Below are positions 1-10,427 of a DNA stretch of 48,585 nucleotides, piece after piece; position 1 is the stretch's first letter; each line of letters begins with the position of its first letter. The notes under the pieces were generated by a model, which was not told where the DNA came from, did not search any database, and saw nothing but the letters and a program-made list of their open reading frames with translations. The stretch lies in NCBI GenBank assembly GCA_019828545.1, contig JACVRA010000188.1, positions 1 through 48,585 on the forward strand. The letters are read 5' to 3'. The position numbers and the translations under genes were made by a program. Origin of the DNA: Paracamarosporium sp. OC-R06-R3. Taxonomy: Eukaryota > Ascomycota > Dothideomycetes > Pleosporales > Didymosphaeriaceae.

Positions 1-793
1 TTTTTATATACTTATTAAAGTGCTTTAACTAATAAAGACTAAGCTTATTTATTATTTAACTATTTTTAAAGACTATAATAACTTAATTATATAGTAAATC
101 CTTCTCTTTATATTAAGTAAAGAGGTAGTACTTACTTTAAAAAATAATAAAGAGTAAAATTACCTACTCTATTATATTAATACCTTAAATAATTATAGTT
201 TACTTTTAGTTACCTTACTATATACTCTTTAGCTATCTTTAATACTTAGAGTTTATAATAACTACTCTAGTTAATATTATACCTATTATAAAGCCTAACT
301 TATTAAAATTATAGATATCTTTATTTAAGATACTATACTTAGCTTTAGTATTCTTTATAAGCTAGAATTAACCTTATATAACCTTAAGATCTTTATAGAA
401 AGCTTTTTTATAGTTATACTTTTAATTAAATTCTACTATAAGTTTTAGCTAATGCTTAATAAAGTTTATAGTCTACTTTTAACTAATAGGCTTATATTAC
501 TACTTAATTAATAAGGAATTAGCTATATCTTTAATAGTAGTAAGCTAAGGCAGAAATTTTTATATATTTAGGTTAAGTATATACTAAACAATTACCTACT
601 TCTTTGTCTTTAAAAGATTTATTAAGTTAGGCGTATAATTACGTTAAAAGGTCTTTTTAGTATATTAGTTACTTATTATACTTTAAAAGACTTTATAAAT
701 AGCTATAGTACGTTGCTAGGTTAAAGTTATATCTTATTAAATAGTCTAAAGTGTAAGCTATAATTTAGCTTCTTTTAACTTAAGTAGTTTATT

Positions 794-900
794 ATATTAT
801 TAAGGTATTATATTATACTATTAATAATAGTATATTTTAATAAAGTCTTAGTACTCTAACTAACTTACTTAACTAATTAACTTACTTATTAAGTATATTA
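794..900. repeat. Distant third copy of the 3.9-4.1 kb repeat
   Basis: From about 814 the sequence repeats the second unit at 4,005-4,110 in the same orientation: TATACTATTAATAATAGT, then GTCTTAGTACTCTAA, then CTTACTTAACTAATTAACTT, ending AAGTATATTA where the other copies read AAGTACGTTA. The CG-to-TA difference is a RIP-type double transition. The two loci are 3.2 kb apart, which would be compatible with direct terminal repeats of an old element, but no coding remnant between them supports that. Confidence 0.7.
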
Positions 901-3883
901 TAATTAAAAAATATATTAGTTTACTATTAATAGCTTATAAAGTAGACCTATTTTAGTTAAATAAAGTATATTTAATATTTTACTTCTTTTTATTAAAGCT
1001 ATATAGACTTTATAGGTCTCCTTTATACTTATAGAAGTTTATTACTAATACTCTATACTAGTTAAGCAATAACGTATACGAAATAAACTTTATAATTAAT
1101 AAATAATAAAAAAACTTTATTAAATAAATTAACTATAATATTAGTAAGAACTTATAAAAGATAAAAATATCTATTAATAATAATACTTTAAAGGAGTATT
1201 AAGAAAAGTTTAAAATATTTTTTAAAAAATTAACTATTAAAATCCCTATATAAAAGCGTAGAGGCCGTAGACAACTTTTAAAAAAAAGAAAGGTAAATCT
1301 TAATATTTAAAATTAACTACTAAAGATTACTAGGACTTATTAAAACCTATTAGACTATAATAAACCTAGGAATTTAATACTTAAGTTTTTTAAAATCTAT
1401 TAAGACTTATTAAATATAACTATTTACTCTTTTATTTTATATTCTTTTGTATATCTCCTATAAGGAGTTTAGTAAAGGTTAGCTTTAAAAAGTAAAGTAT
1501 TTTAATAGAAAATAGGCTAATAAAATTTTCTAAATTAAAATTTAAAATTAACTATTAAAGAAGAAAGAAATATTTATAGAATAGAATCTATTTAGTAAAG
1601 AGTTTATATAGAGTAGTATTTATTTAGTTTTATTAAAGTTAAATAACGCCTAATAACCTCTATTAAAAACTAATAGCTAAAAGAAATATCTAGAATACTT
1701 AATAAGAGTAGAATATTACCTAATGGTATTATAACTAATTTTAAAAATTATAAAATACTAGAAAATCTCCCTTTATAACTAAATCCTACTAAAAATATAG
1801 TTAATAGGGCCTATTAGTACCTATTAGTATTAGATAGTACTAAAGGGTTCTTAAGGATACTTAAAAAATACTTATTTACTATATCTTACTAAAAGTATCT
1901 TAAGTAGTTTTTTAACTTTTATAATTATAAGTCTACTTTTTTAAAATCTACGTAAAGGGTATAACGTACTATATATTATAATAGACTTTAGTATACTAAT
2001 TTAGCTTTTTTAAAAGTTAGTTAGTAACTATTTTATAAGTATTATTTTTTTTATTCTCCTAAAGTTCTACTATAAGATCTTTAATAGGTATAGCCATTAA
2101 GGTATTATAAAGCTTATTCTTTTAACCTTAAATATAAAGCTCTTCCTAGGTATAGATAGACTAAACTAAAGTATTAATAGGGATTATAATAGAATTAAAT
2201 TTAATATAACTCTTCTTTTTAAAGTTAGTTAACTTATTTTAGTACTTAAGACTAAATATTTATATTAGTTAATACTTATTAGGCCTTAGCTAGCCTCTAT
2301 AGGCTAATTTAGGCCTTCTTACCTTTTAAGGTAATATATTTAAACCTAGAGTAGTATATTAATTTTAAATTATTTTTATATACTACTATTTATTATTACT
2401 ATACTTATAGAAGTGCTTTATTATACTAAATTAAGTATAATAAGTATAAAGGTTTAGCTAGTTACTATATAACTAATAATACTTATTATAGCTATTCTTA
2501 TAAATAGTTTAATAGGCCTTCTTCTTAAGAATACCTACTAAGTTAATAAAAAGCTTATTAATATATAAAATAATATTTAATGTCTTTTAAAAAATCTATT
2601 AATTTTTAAGTTACTTAAAAAAAGTTAAGTATAGTTAGTTTAATTCTTATATACCTTATACTCTACTATAGTTTTATTCTTTAAAGTAGGCTTAAAAATA
2701 AAAGTTATAGTATTATAGGTAGTACTATTAATATCTTAAAGGTATTAAATATTTTTTAAAGAAAACTAGAGTATATTAAAACCTAATAAAGCCTAGTAGT
2801 ATTAAATAAGATTAAATAATTACTTTTAAATATATACTCTCTATAAGGGAATACTTACTATATAGTAGACCTTTTTAATTACTTAATATTAATAATATTA
2901 TAAGTAAATCTTATTACCTACCTTATTAAAAACCTAGAAAGGGATTTAGTTAGTATCTTTAATTAAAAACTTATAATAACTAACCTTTAATTTACCCTTA
3001 GACATAGCTAAGATATATTTAATATAATATAAGTTAAAAGTAATTAACTTATTATTTACGTAATATATATTATACTAAGCAAGGATTAACATTATTAATT
3101 AGAGACTAATAGAGACTAATAGAGCTAAATAAAGCCAATAGTAAATTAATAAAAAAAAGTTATTATTACTTATAACTATTAATATTAATTAAGTCCCTAT
3201 AGGCCTATATAGCTCTAAGAATATTTACATTAGTAGAAGTAAATATATAATAGCTAAAATAAAAAGTTAATAGTATAAAAGTTTAAAAAAGTAAAGTTTC
3301 TATACTAAAAAGTTAGTATATATTAATATATAATAGCTAATTAATTATACTACTTACTAAGTTGCCTAATTAAAGAGACCTAAAGAGAATAAGAAAGTTA
3401 AGTATAAAATACCTAAAATATAGGCTAGGGTTTATATATACTAACGCCAGGCCTATATATACTAATATTAGGTAGTAGTAGTTATGTATTAAACTAGTCT
3501 AATATATAACTAACCCTAGATAAAAGGTTTTAATATAGATTAAATAAGGGTTATATTTAGTTTAGCTAGGCCTAAATTAAACTTATTAAAACTTAATATT
3601 CCTAAATACCTAATATTATAGTAGAATATATATATTTAAGTGGCCTTAAGGTAAGTCTACCTATTAAAGGGAAATAATATTATATAAGTAGGTAAAAAGT
3701 ACTTATTTTTACCCTATATAGAATATTAGGGCCTATTAGGCCCTAATAGGATACGTTAGGTAATAAAGGGTTATATTATACTAAAGCTAGTAAAAATAGT
3801 TAGCTAATAATTTATCTATTTTATAATCTATTATTAATTCTCTTAAGTTAAGTCTACATTACTACTACCTATAACGTAATAAT

Positions 3884-4110
3884 AGTAATTTATAGTAATT
3901 TTATACTATTATATATAGTTTAGATTTTAGTAAGGACTTAGTAAAGTAATATACTTACTTATTTAATATACTTACTTATAAAGTACGTTATTATAATTTT
4001 TTATAGTAACTTATAGTAATTCTATACTATTAATAATAGTTTAAATTTTAGTAAGGTCTTAGTACTCTAATTAACTTACTTAACTAATTAACTTACTTAT
4101 TAAGTACGTT
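3884..4110. repeat. Tandem ~121 bp repeat, two units, inside the AT block
   Basis: Two diverged units start at about 3,884 and 4,005. Both begin with an AGTAA-TTATAGTAATT-type sequence, run through ATACTATTA and TTTTAGTAAGG, and reach the landmark AAGTACGTTA/AAGTACGTT at exactly the same offset (97 bp) from their starts. Differences are mostly transitions, as expected after RIP. Function unknown; probably part of a degraded transposable element. Confidence 0.75.
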
Positions 4111-4285
4111 ACTAGTTATAGATAGAGAAGGGTAACCAGTAGGTTACTAAGAGAATACCGGCTAATAAGAATAATAGAAAACTTCTTTCTTTTAAAATAA
4201 ATATATTATATATATATTATGTAACGAGGCTGGGGACTAACTAATTATATTAAGCCTTAGGGGCTCAGTTAGGCTATGATCGTCA

Positions 4286-4287
4286 NN
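4286..4287. other. Assembly gap (NN)
   Basis: Two undetermined bases lie exactly where AT-rich repeat DNA gives way to balanced-composition DNA. The true distance and even the adjacency of the two sides are uncertain. Confidence 0.95.
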
Positions 4288-5273
4288 TTTCTCTACACGC
4301 ACTCCCATATGCCTCTGCAACGAGTCACACCGAATCCGGAGCCTTGAGTACCTGCGCCGATACATATTATAGTCCTAGTTTACACGACATCCTTAAAAAG
4401 GCGGAGTAGTTAGAACGGTAGTACAGCTTTGTTAACACCTTTTAGATCCCCCTCCTCCCAAGTATTCTCTTAGCATTTTGCCTCAATAGGTCGACCATCG
4501 ACACGAATATTGACATTTGAACTACGTATAGTAATATTTACACTAAACCACTATACAGTTAGCCACACAGCTGCACATAATACGTAAACAGTGGCCAAAT
4601 TCTTATCACTTTTGTCACCTTGCCACTTCTTAGCAAGTGAGCGACCTTCGTCATTGAATAGCGCGCTCGACGAAATAGTAGAGTTCACAGGCCTTAGAAT
4701 AGGCTTCTGCTTCTTTAGTTACCTATTATTGCCGAAGTCATCGCAGCCATCATTTATGGACGAGCAGGTCAGCATCCTGACAAGTATCACTAGTTAGCCA
4801 TTGTCTTTGCAAACGCCGGGTATCATTTCGCATTCGTAGTGGTCAGCATTGCAGCCATTACGTACTTGCTTGATTCGTACTCTGCGCACACTAGTCCTGG
4901 TTTATAGCATTCCGCGGGTTTGTGAGCTTTGGTGTCAGTGATGGTGTTGCAAAGTTCATCAATGATGCTGGATACGATAGGTCCTTTAAAGCGTATAGCG
5001 GTCTCACTGCGGTCTCACTGCGTTCTCCGATTTGCTAGGTATTGTAGTCTTCTATAGACAGAGATTTCGCGCATTTAACGGAATGTACGCTATGAAGGAA
5101 CGGACAGGTTTGGCATCAATGTCGCATTAATGTCAAGGCCTGTATGACATTATTCGCACACGTTCAGTCAAGCGCAAAAAAAGCTTAACATTAGTATCTA
5201 ATGGCTCGTAAACAGTCAAGCTATTGCGACCATCATCATTCCTCCCGCTTAGCAAAAGGAATTCAAATATAGC
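4288..5273. other. Intergenic, no gene seen
   Basis: About 1 kb of balanced composition between the AT block and the 3' end of the dienelactone-hydrolase-like gene. The only open frame of note (4,591-4,797) starts with GTG and has no recognisable family. An 11 bp direct duplication, GGTCTCACTGC, lies at 5,000-5,010 and 5,011-5,021. Nothing else could be supported. Confidence 0.6.
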
Positions 5274-6633
5274 TCACCAATCATCAATCATATCATTCGT
5301 ATCCTCACTCTCGAAATCCATTATTTTTCTTGCAGCCTCACTGCCCGCAACCGGCAACATTTCCAGCCCCTCTTTCCTCGCCTCCTCGGGCACCTGATCC
5401 GGATCCAACAGCCCCACCTGGAACAAGACGCTCGCCTGATCCCAATAAAGCCTCTCGCTCCATACCTTGCCTCCTCGCATTCCGACGATACTTACCACCA
5501 CAATCTCTACTTTTTTACCGGTAGGCTTTACGGAAGGGAGAACCCACGGCATGTCGATAGTGTGCTTGAACTGAATGTAGAGTTCATCAACGATTCGATC
5601 TACACCGATGGTACGGGAGATGAGACGGAGGTGGAAGATGGGTAGCTGGTTGGCCATGAAGTATTCATTATAGAAGCGGGTTAACTCGTCGTGCCCAAGA
5701 CCTCCGGTCAGGGTGGCGGTGAAGTTTACGGAAGGGGTGGGATCGGTGGTGTAGGTTTCCATGATCTTTTTAGCACTTCTTTTGTGAAATTTTTCTAATC
5801 AATCTGTTAGGGAGGGCGGATCGAAGGAGAAAGGTGAAAAACGCACGTTCCACATTTTCTTCCCATACTCGTTCGAGGTCGACTTCTGCGCCAAAACCCC
5901 GTCGCACCATGCTAAGACTTCGGCTCCATGCTAGCGCATCAGCCACGGCGTCGTACTCGTCGAGATCGTGCTCGGCGAAGCCCGCATCTACGCCTTCGTA
6001 TGTGTACACAGGGTACTCAATCCTGCTCTGCAAGCCGCCCGTCCCTATGCCTGGCGTGATGCGCTTCTGCACTGTCCTCCGCTTCCCCTGTATGCCGAGC
6101 ACTTCGGGTCTTCGCGTCACTCCAACGGTAGATTCGCCCTCTCCAGTGCCTTGGGCAAGATGGACGAGTACGCGGAAGGACGACGAAAAGCGCTGTCTGG
6201 GGTCGGGTATGGAGGTCGGGTAATAAGCGACCAGCGAGCACAGCTTCGAGGTGCTCGTCTTGGGCTCGGAGTACACCTCGAGGCAGATGGAGGCTGCGTC
6301 ACCGAAGGCTAGGGCGTGGGTTGTCAGCCAGTGTTCCACACAGTGCTAGTGACGAGTGCTAGACGGGCATGTAACGTCGTCAGGAGAGGGCCATGTACCT
6401 ACGATGGCGTATCGCTCACCAATGCTCATGGCGTCGCCCAGATGATGCAGCGTGTTGACGTACGTCTTGCCGCCTTTCCCCATGGGCACGTACTTGACGT
6501 TGAATCCTTCGTCGCGCCATGCACGCAGCGTCTCGACGTCGAAGTCTTCGTCCTCGGCCGTCACGTAGAGGGTGGGGGTGCTGTGGGTAAAGGACAGCCA
6601 GCCGTTGCTGGTCGCGAGATACTGGAGCGCCAT
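5274..6633 (-). CDS. Dienelactone-hydrolase-like protein with C-terminal SnoaL/NTF2-like domain
   Basis: Three exons on the minus strand: 6633-6403, 6345-5847 and 5794-5274. The introns are 6346-6402 (57 bp, GTAGGT...CACTAG) and 5795-5846 (52 bp, GTGCGT...GATTAG with CTAAC branch motif). Joining them gives a continuous frame. The first part resembles fungal dienelactone hydrolase/carboxymethylenebutenolidase alpha-beta hydrolases (LRAWRDEGFNVKYVPMG; YEGVDAGFAEHDLDEYD). The last ~160 residues resemble a SnoaL/NTF2-like polyketide-cyclase fold (TLTGGLGHDELTRFYNEYF; DRIVDELYIQFKHT; YWDQASVLFQVGLL). The hydrolase nucleophile elbow reads FGDAAS, without the usual Cys or Ser, and the position of the catalytic His also looks changed, so it may not be a hydrolase. 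The start is uncertain: the frame stays open without an ATG to 6,777, and an acceptor-like GCAAG near 6,761-6,765 suggests an unplaced upstream exon. Confidence 0.8.
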
Positions 6634-7656
6634 GCGCGGTGGGCTAACGGGGACTGTCTCTGCGAGGTCTAGGTGGTGTCGAATGTCGAGCGTCGAGGCC
6701 TCTTTGCTTGATGCGGCGGCGGGCGGAGCGGGCGGGGCGATGTGGACGTCGGGGCGGGAGCTTGCATAACGGGCGTGTTATATGCAGCGGGTGTGGCATC
6801 ACAAGAGCTGGAATCCTGCTGGTACACCACAGAGAGGGGTGGTGGGGTTCAAAAGGCCTCCACTCGGGGGTCCCATGACGTAGCCCGTCTTTTTGGGCTT
6901 AGCACACCGCGAGGACGCGCCGTTGTGTCGTGCGCTACCTCCCGAGCGTTCCTAGCGCTCCTCATCGAGACCATGTACCATCGCGCTACCCTGCCTACTT
7001 TTCATGCGGGCGAGCGCGGTGGGTCATACCAACAAGGTTCAAGTTATGGTTCTGTTGCATAGTGTATGCGCTAAGACAACGGCAAACTATGGATAGAACA
7101 CTGTCACGTGGCTGGTCGCTGCTCAGCGTGCAACTCCTTCGCCCACGAAACCACGAGTGGCCTCCAATGCTCGGTGTGTCTCCTCTGTACTTGGTCCACA
7201 CTTTGCGACCAAATACTATGTTTCATTTAGACGACCTTCTCTTTAGCAACATGCTGAGTGACAGGTGACGCGCGACCTTTACCTGGATCAGGCAATGTGG
7301 GCGCCGACAGCTTTCAGTGTGATAGCCCAATATTGAAACCCCACAGTCTCCTTGAGCGCTGAGAGATGCAGACGGCCGTCGGCCGTCGTCGACGTGATTG
7401 GCTCTCATCTGTTGCTTCGGTGCCATGTGCAAACGCTCTTCGACGTCGACCAGTATCTCTTCAGCTTCTCATGATTTTGTCTTTCACTTCATAGCTACGC
7501 CTATCAATTACTGGGTCCTTAGTCGTATTTCTTGCTTCTAGTTCAAGTTTGACTCCACATTGTTGCATTGTCATTCAGTCCCTTTCACTCGCCCTGCTTC
7601 GGCAGGCCTTTTCACCACACTATAAAGCTGCAGGTCCAACCTGGGCTAACACAACA
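6634..7656. other. Divergent intergenic region
   Basis: This lies between the starts of the dienelactone-hydrolase-like gene (-) and the unknown gene at 7,657 (+). The first ~130 bp probably still encode the N-terminus of the minus-strand gene, because the frame remains open and proline/alanine-rich. A perfect 10 bp palindrome GACGGCCGTC is at 7,371-7,380, immediately followed by GGCCGTCGTCGACG. No other gene is supported. Confidence 0.5.
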
Positions 7657-9438
7657 ATGGCCCACCCAGCCAACAATTCTTCAACTTTCGCGCCTGACGT
7701 TGGCCCATCGTTCGATAAACTTTGCACCCTATCGCCGCGACTCAACGACACAGCGGACACAGATAGGTCCGTGTGCCATACGCAGATCTTCTCGCTGCCG
7801 CAGGAGTCGTTTAGCCCCGAAATGGACTTCCAGACTCATCAGCCGCAGGTGGAAGAGAAGTTGTTCATGTCCGGATATCAAGGTCAGTATGCTGTCCGGG
7901 CTACCACGCCGTGGCTTAACAATATAGACCCGCCGATGAACACACAGAGCGGCGACCTACCCATCGGCGAGTACCAGATTGTATCCGATTACCAACTCAC
8001 AAATGCCGACCAAAACTCCGCGCTTGGCCATGGCGAGACAGTCGTCGCTGCGAATAGGGCTATCCCAAGCAACGGGTTGCCTGCAGAACATAACTTCGCG
8101 CCTGACAATCTTCCCACATACACCGTCCAAGATGCTGCACAGAGCACACGTAGTCTTAAAGCGGTACCAGGTATTACCCAGGCCAATAATGGCTTTTCCT
8201 CGAGGCAGCCAGACTTGGAGTTGAGATTTGCGATGACGAAGCCTATTGGGGTGACCGTCGAACCTAATGAATACATGGATGCAGAAGGGATTTCCGAAGA
8301 TGATGTAGGAGCAGAATGGGTCGTATCCGCCGCACAAACAGCGAGTAGCGACCATGGCTATCATAATGAGATCGAGGCTCAGGAGCCTCAGCAGAAAGTC
8401 TACCTTCGCTTGTCAAACTTAAAAAAATACATGAAGACATCCCCAACGATAGCGAAGAACGATACAAACACGCACAATAGTGGACAGAGGACTACAAACA
8501 CGAGCCGTTTTGAGGAGTTGGCAAACAAGCATGAGGAAGACCGTCCACGAAAGAGGGCTAGGATTGACGGCGAATATGACGAGCCGCATGATTCAGCGCT
8601 ACCTAACTCGTTGGTTAAGATCAAAGATGGTAATAATCTGAAGAAGAGTGCTCACCGAGGTGCCCGTACCCTATCTATACAAGATCGGGATGAGTCTGCC
8701 TCCTCGCCGCCCACCTTCGATCTTGCTCCTCCACCCCGCTTCAATGTAAACATTCCCGACTACATTATGGAGCTCTTCGAAGGTCTAAGCGGTCACAGTC
8801 ACAAGGTTCTTCCGGAAATCGAAGACCCAAACGATAACAACATACCTTGGACCGCAGAACGACTCACGCTTCTTTATATCCATAGCTATTCCCAGAATGA
8901 CATTAAGCTCTGCGACCTCATTGCTGATGTGTGGATTCGCGCTTTCCAAGAGCGCAATCGCAATGTGGAATTATCTCGCATGTGGCGGCCTAACAAACAC
9001 CATGCGGAGCGCGAGGAATTCAACGAATGGAGCATCGATGGTCTGCCCCCCGTGCCACGATGGCAACAGAAGCTGGAATTGCCTACTCTTAGCAAAGACG
9101 TTGCAGATTTTAACCCTCGCCTCCTGAATCAGCTGTACTACCACACACCGGAGAGCAATGGCGCACGCATGCTCTGGGCGGATGCAATCGCGTTATGTGG
9201 CACGGGAGCTGAAGAGTTTCTTATCCTCTGTAAGAGGAACAAGATCGAGTTGCACGAGGATCTGATTTTTAATGTCATGTGCACGTCTCTCCGTATGGCT
9301 CGCCGTCACTTGACGCTGAAGATTGAAGAGGTAAGCAAAGAGTCGTGGTGCGGGCGGTATCATATACACTCCAAGTGGGGTGAGGAGTGCCATCGATCAG
9401 AGGAGAAGGAGAAAGCAAGAAATAATCAGGTAGCTTGA
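7657..9438 (+). CDS. Hypothetical protein, probably nuclear
   Basis: One uninterrupted frame of 593 residues from the first ATG, which has good context (ACAACAATGG). The frame is open further upstream but contains no ATG there. I do not recognise a domain. The N-terminal ~370 residues are rich in Ser, Asn, Gln and Asp and look disordered. A basic patch RPRKRARIDG near the middle resembles a nuclear localisation signal. The C-terminal ~210 residues look folded and are rich in Trp and Leu (NIPWTAERLTLLYIHSYSQN; DLIADVWIRAFQERNRN; MLWADAIALCG), and could carry a lineage-specific domain. It ends in a charged tail (EEKEKARNNQ). Length, normal codon use and conserved-looking C-terminus make it a real gene; the function is unknown. 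Confidence 0.8.
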   Translation: MAHPANNSSTFAPDVGPSFDKLCTLSPRLNDTADTDRSVCHTQIFSLPQESFSPEMDFQTHQPQVEEKLFMSGYQGQYAVRATTPWLNNIDPPMNTQSGDLPIGEYQIVSDYQLTNADQNSALGHGETVVAANRAIPSNGLPAEHNFAPDNLPTYTVQDAAQSTRSLKAVPGITQANNGFSSRQPDLELRFAMTKPIGVTVEPNEYMDAEGISEDDVGAEWVVSAAQTASSDHGYHNEIEAQEPQQKVYLRLSNLKKYMKTSPTIAKNDTNTHNSGQRTTNTSRFEELANKHEEDRPRKRARIDGEYDEPHDSALPNSLVKIKDGNNLKKSAHRGARTLSIQDRDESASSPPTFDLAPPPRFNVNIPDYIMELFEGLSGHSHKVLPEIEDPNDNNIPWTAERLTLLYIHSYSQNDIKLCDLIADVWIRAFQERNRNVELSRMWRPNKHHAEREEFNEWSIDGLPPVPRWQQKLELPTLSKDVADFNPRLLNQLYYHTPESNGARMLWADAIALCGTGAEEFLILCKRNKIELHEDLIFNVMCTSLRMARRHLTLKIEEVSKESWCGRYHIHSKWGEECHRSEEKEKARNNQVA

Positions 9439-10208
9439 GTATCGACATTGACGCGCGCAATGAGTGGAGGCAAGGAGATGCAAGATGACTAATAAGAGCT
9501 GATCACGCGGGGCTTCGAGCAGATGGAGGGTACGAATGGACAGACGCGATAGTAGGCCATTCAAATATGCAAACGACAACTGTCAGTATGACTTTTTAGA
9601 GACCGTCCTTAAGAGCGTGCACAGATAGCGTAGTGGTCTTTGACGTTCAGGGTTGGATGGAGGGCGACAACGGTAACGTTTGAGAGGAGGTTTGAGGCTA
9701 TTCAAGTTGCAGTATAAATTTTGCTAGTTTCATACCCATTCAATGGATACCTGTTTGGACAACAAAGTGTGTCCGGCATTGCTTGCAGATGGAGCTAGAG
9801 AGTCAAAATGCATTTATAATTTGAGATATTTCGGGGACGTAAATACGAATGCTGGTATATCGAGCCTTCTGGCCTGCATCGTGTGGTTATGTTCTCAACG
9901 AGAATGAAGGAAGCTGAAATTGACCGCCACAGCACGCTCATCCATGGAACCTGAGTAACTCGGCGATAGTCAACCTGGATTGTGAAGTATAACCTGCGCA
10001 AACACCTCCGATACGAAATCCGAGGCGAGCTCCAACTAGTTTCCGTTCAATCACAGTGTGCAAAGCTCATGTCTGCCACATCGGCATTATCGGGTCGCCG
10101 AAACCACCGACTTCTCACCTCATTCCGTACCGCGACACGCAAGTATTCCCTGCCTAGCCAGACATGCACCTCGTAAGCGCCACATAAAATGCAGCCCCCT
10201 CTTTCGCG

Positions 10209-10221
10209 TTCTCGAAACTTC
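10209..10221 (+). promoter_or_regulatory. Heat-shock element upstream of Hsp20 gene
   Basis: The sequence TTCTCGAAACTTC is a perfect three-unit heat-shock element (TTCnnGAAnnTTC), the binding pattern of heat-shock factor. It lies 207 bp before the ATG of a small heat-shock protein gene, where such a site is expected. Confidence 0.8.
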
Positions 10222-10359
10222 GTAGATCATCCGATAAAAGGACCTGATTGGGTTCACCAACCGCGGTGGCGCGTTTTGATGGCTAAGCAGTGCGTGGCGA
10301 GATGTGTAGGTGTACGTATGCCAGCACGTGACAATTGATGCCTGCGAGGTACAGTCGAG

Positions 10360-10366
10360 TATATAG
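10360..10366 (+). promoter_or_regulatory. TATA-like box of Hsp20 gene
   Basis: TATATAG lies 68 bp before the start codon and downstream of the heat-shock element. TATA boxes are typical of stress-induced fungal genes. Confidence 0.5.
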
Positions 10367-10427
10367 TACAGAAAGCTGTCGCTGCGATGCCATCCTTCAT
10401 TGCAACATCTTAACTTTGACTCTCATA

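Larger units (their letters stand above)
1..4285. repeat. AT-rich, RIP-degraded repeat block
   Basis: This stretch is overwhelmingly A and T, very rich in TpA, and almost devoid of CpA, TpG and CpG. Stop codons occur every few codons in all frames, so no gene is possible. That dinucleotide pattern is what repeat-induced point mutation (C to T, mainly at CpA, on both strands) leaves in fungal repeats. The block contains internal repeats (separate entries) but no recognisable transposon protein. Composition changes abruptly at about 4,210-4,290, next to an NN gap. It is most likely the remains of ancient transposons in an AT isochore; the element class cannot be told. Confidence 0.9.
9439..10427. 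other. Intergenic / promoter region of the Hsp20 gene
   Basis: About 1 kb between two plus-strand genes. The last 230 bp carry a heat-shock element and a TATA-like box (separate entries) and a CACGTGAC sequence at 10,325-10,332. No coding sequence is supported in the rest. Confidence 0.6.

Noticed and set aside
794..4110. Long terminal repeats of a retrotransposon
   Set aside because: Same-orientation repeats 3.2 kb apart fit the idea, but one end is a tandem pair and no reverse transcriptase, integrase or tRNA-primer site is recognisable after RIP.
4591..4797. Short plus-strand open frame after the AT block
   Set aside because: Begins with GTG, 68 codons, no domain, no splice partners.
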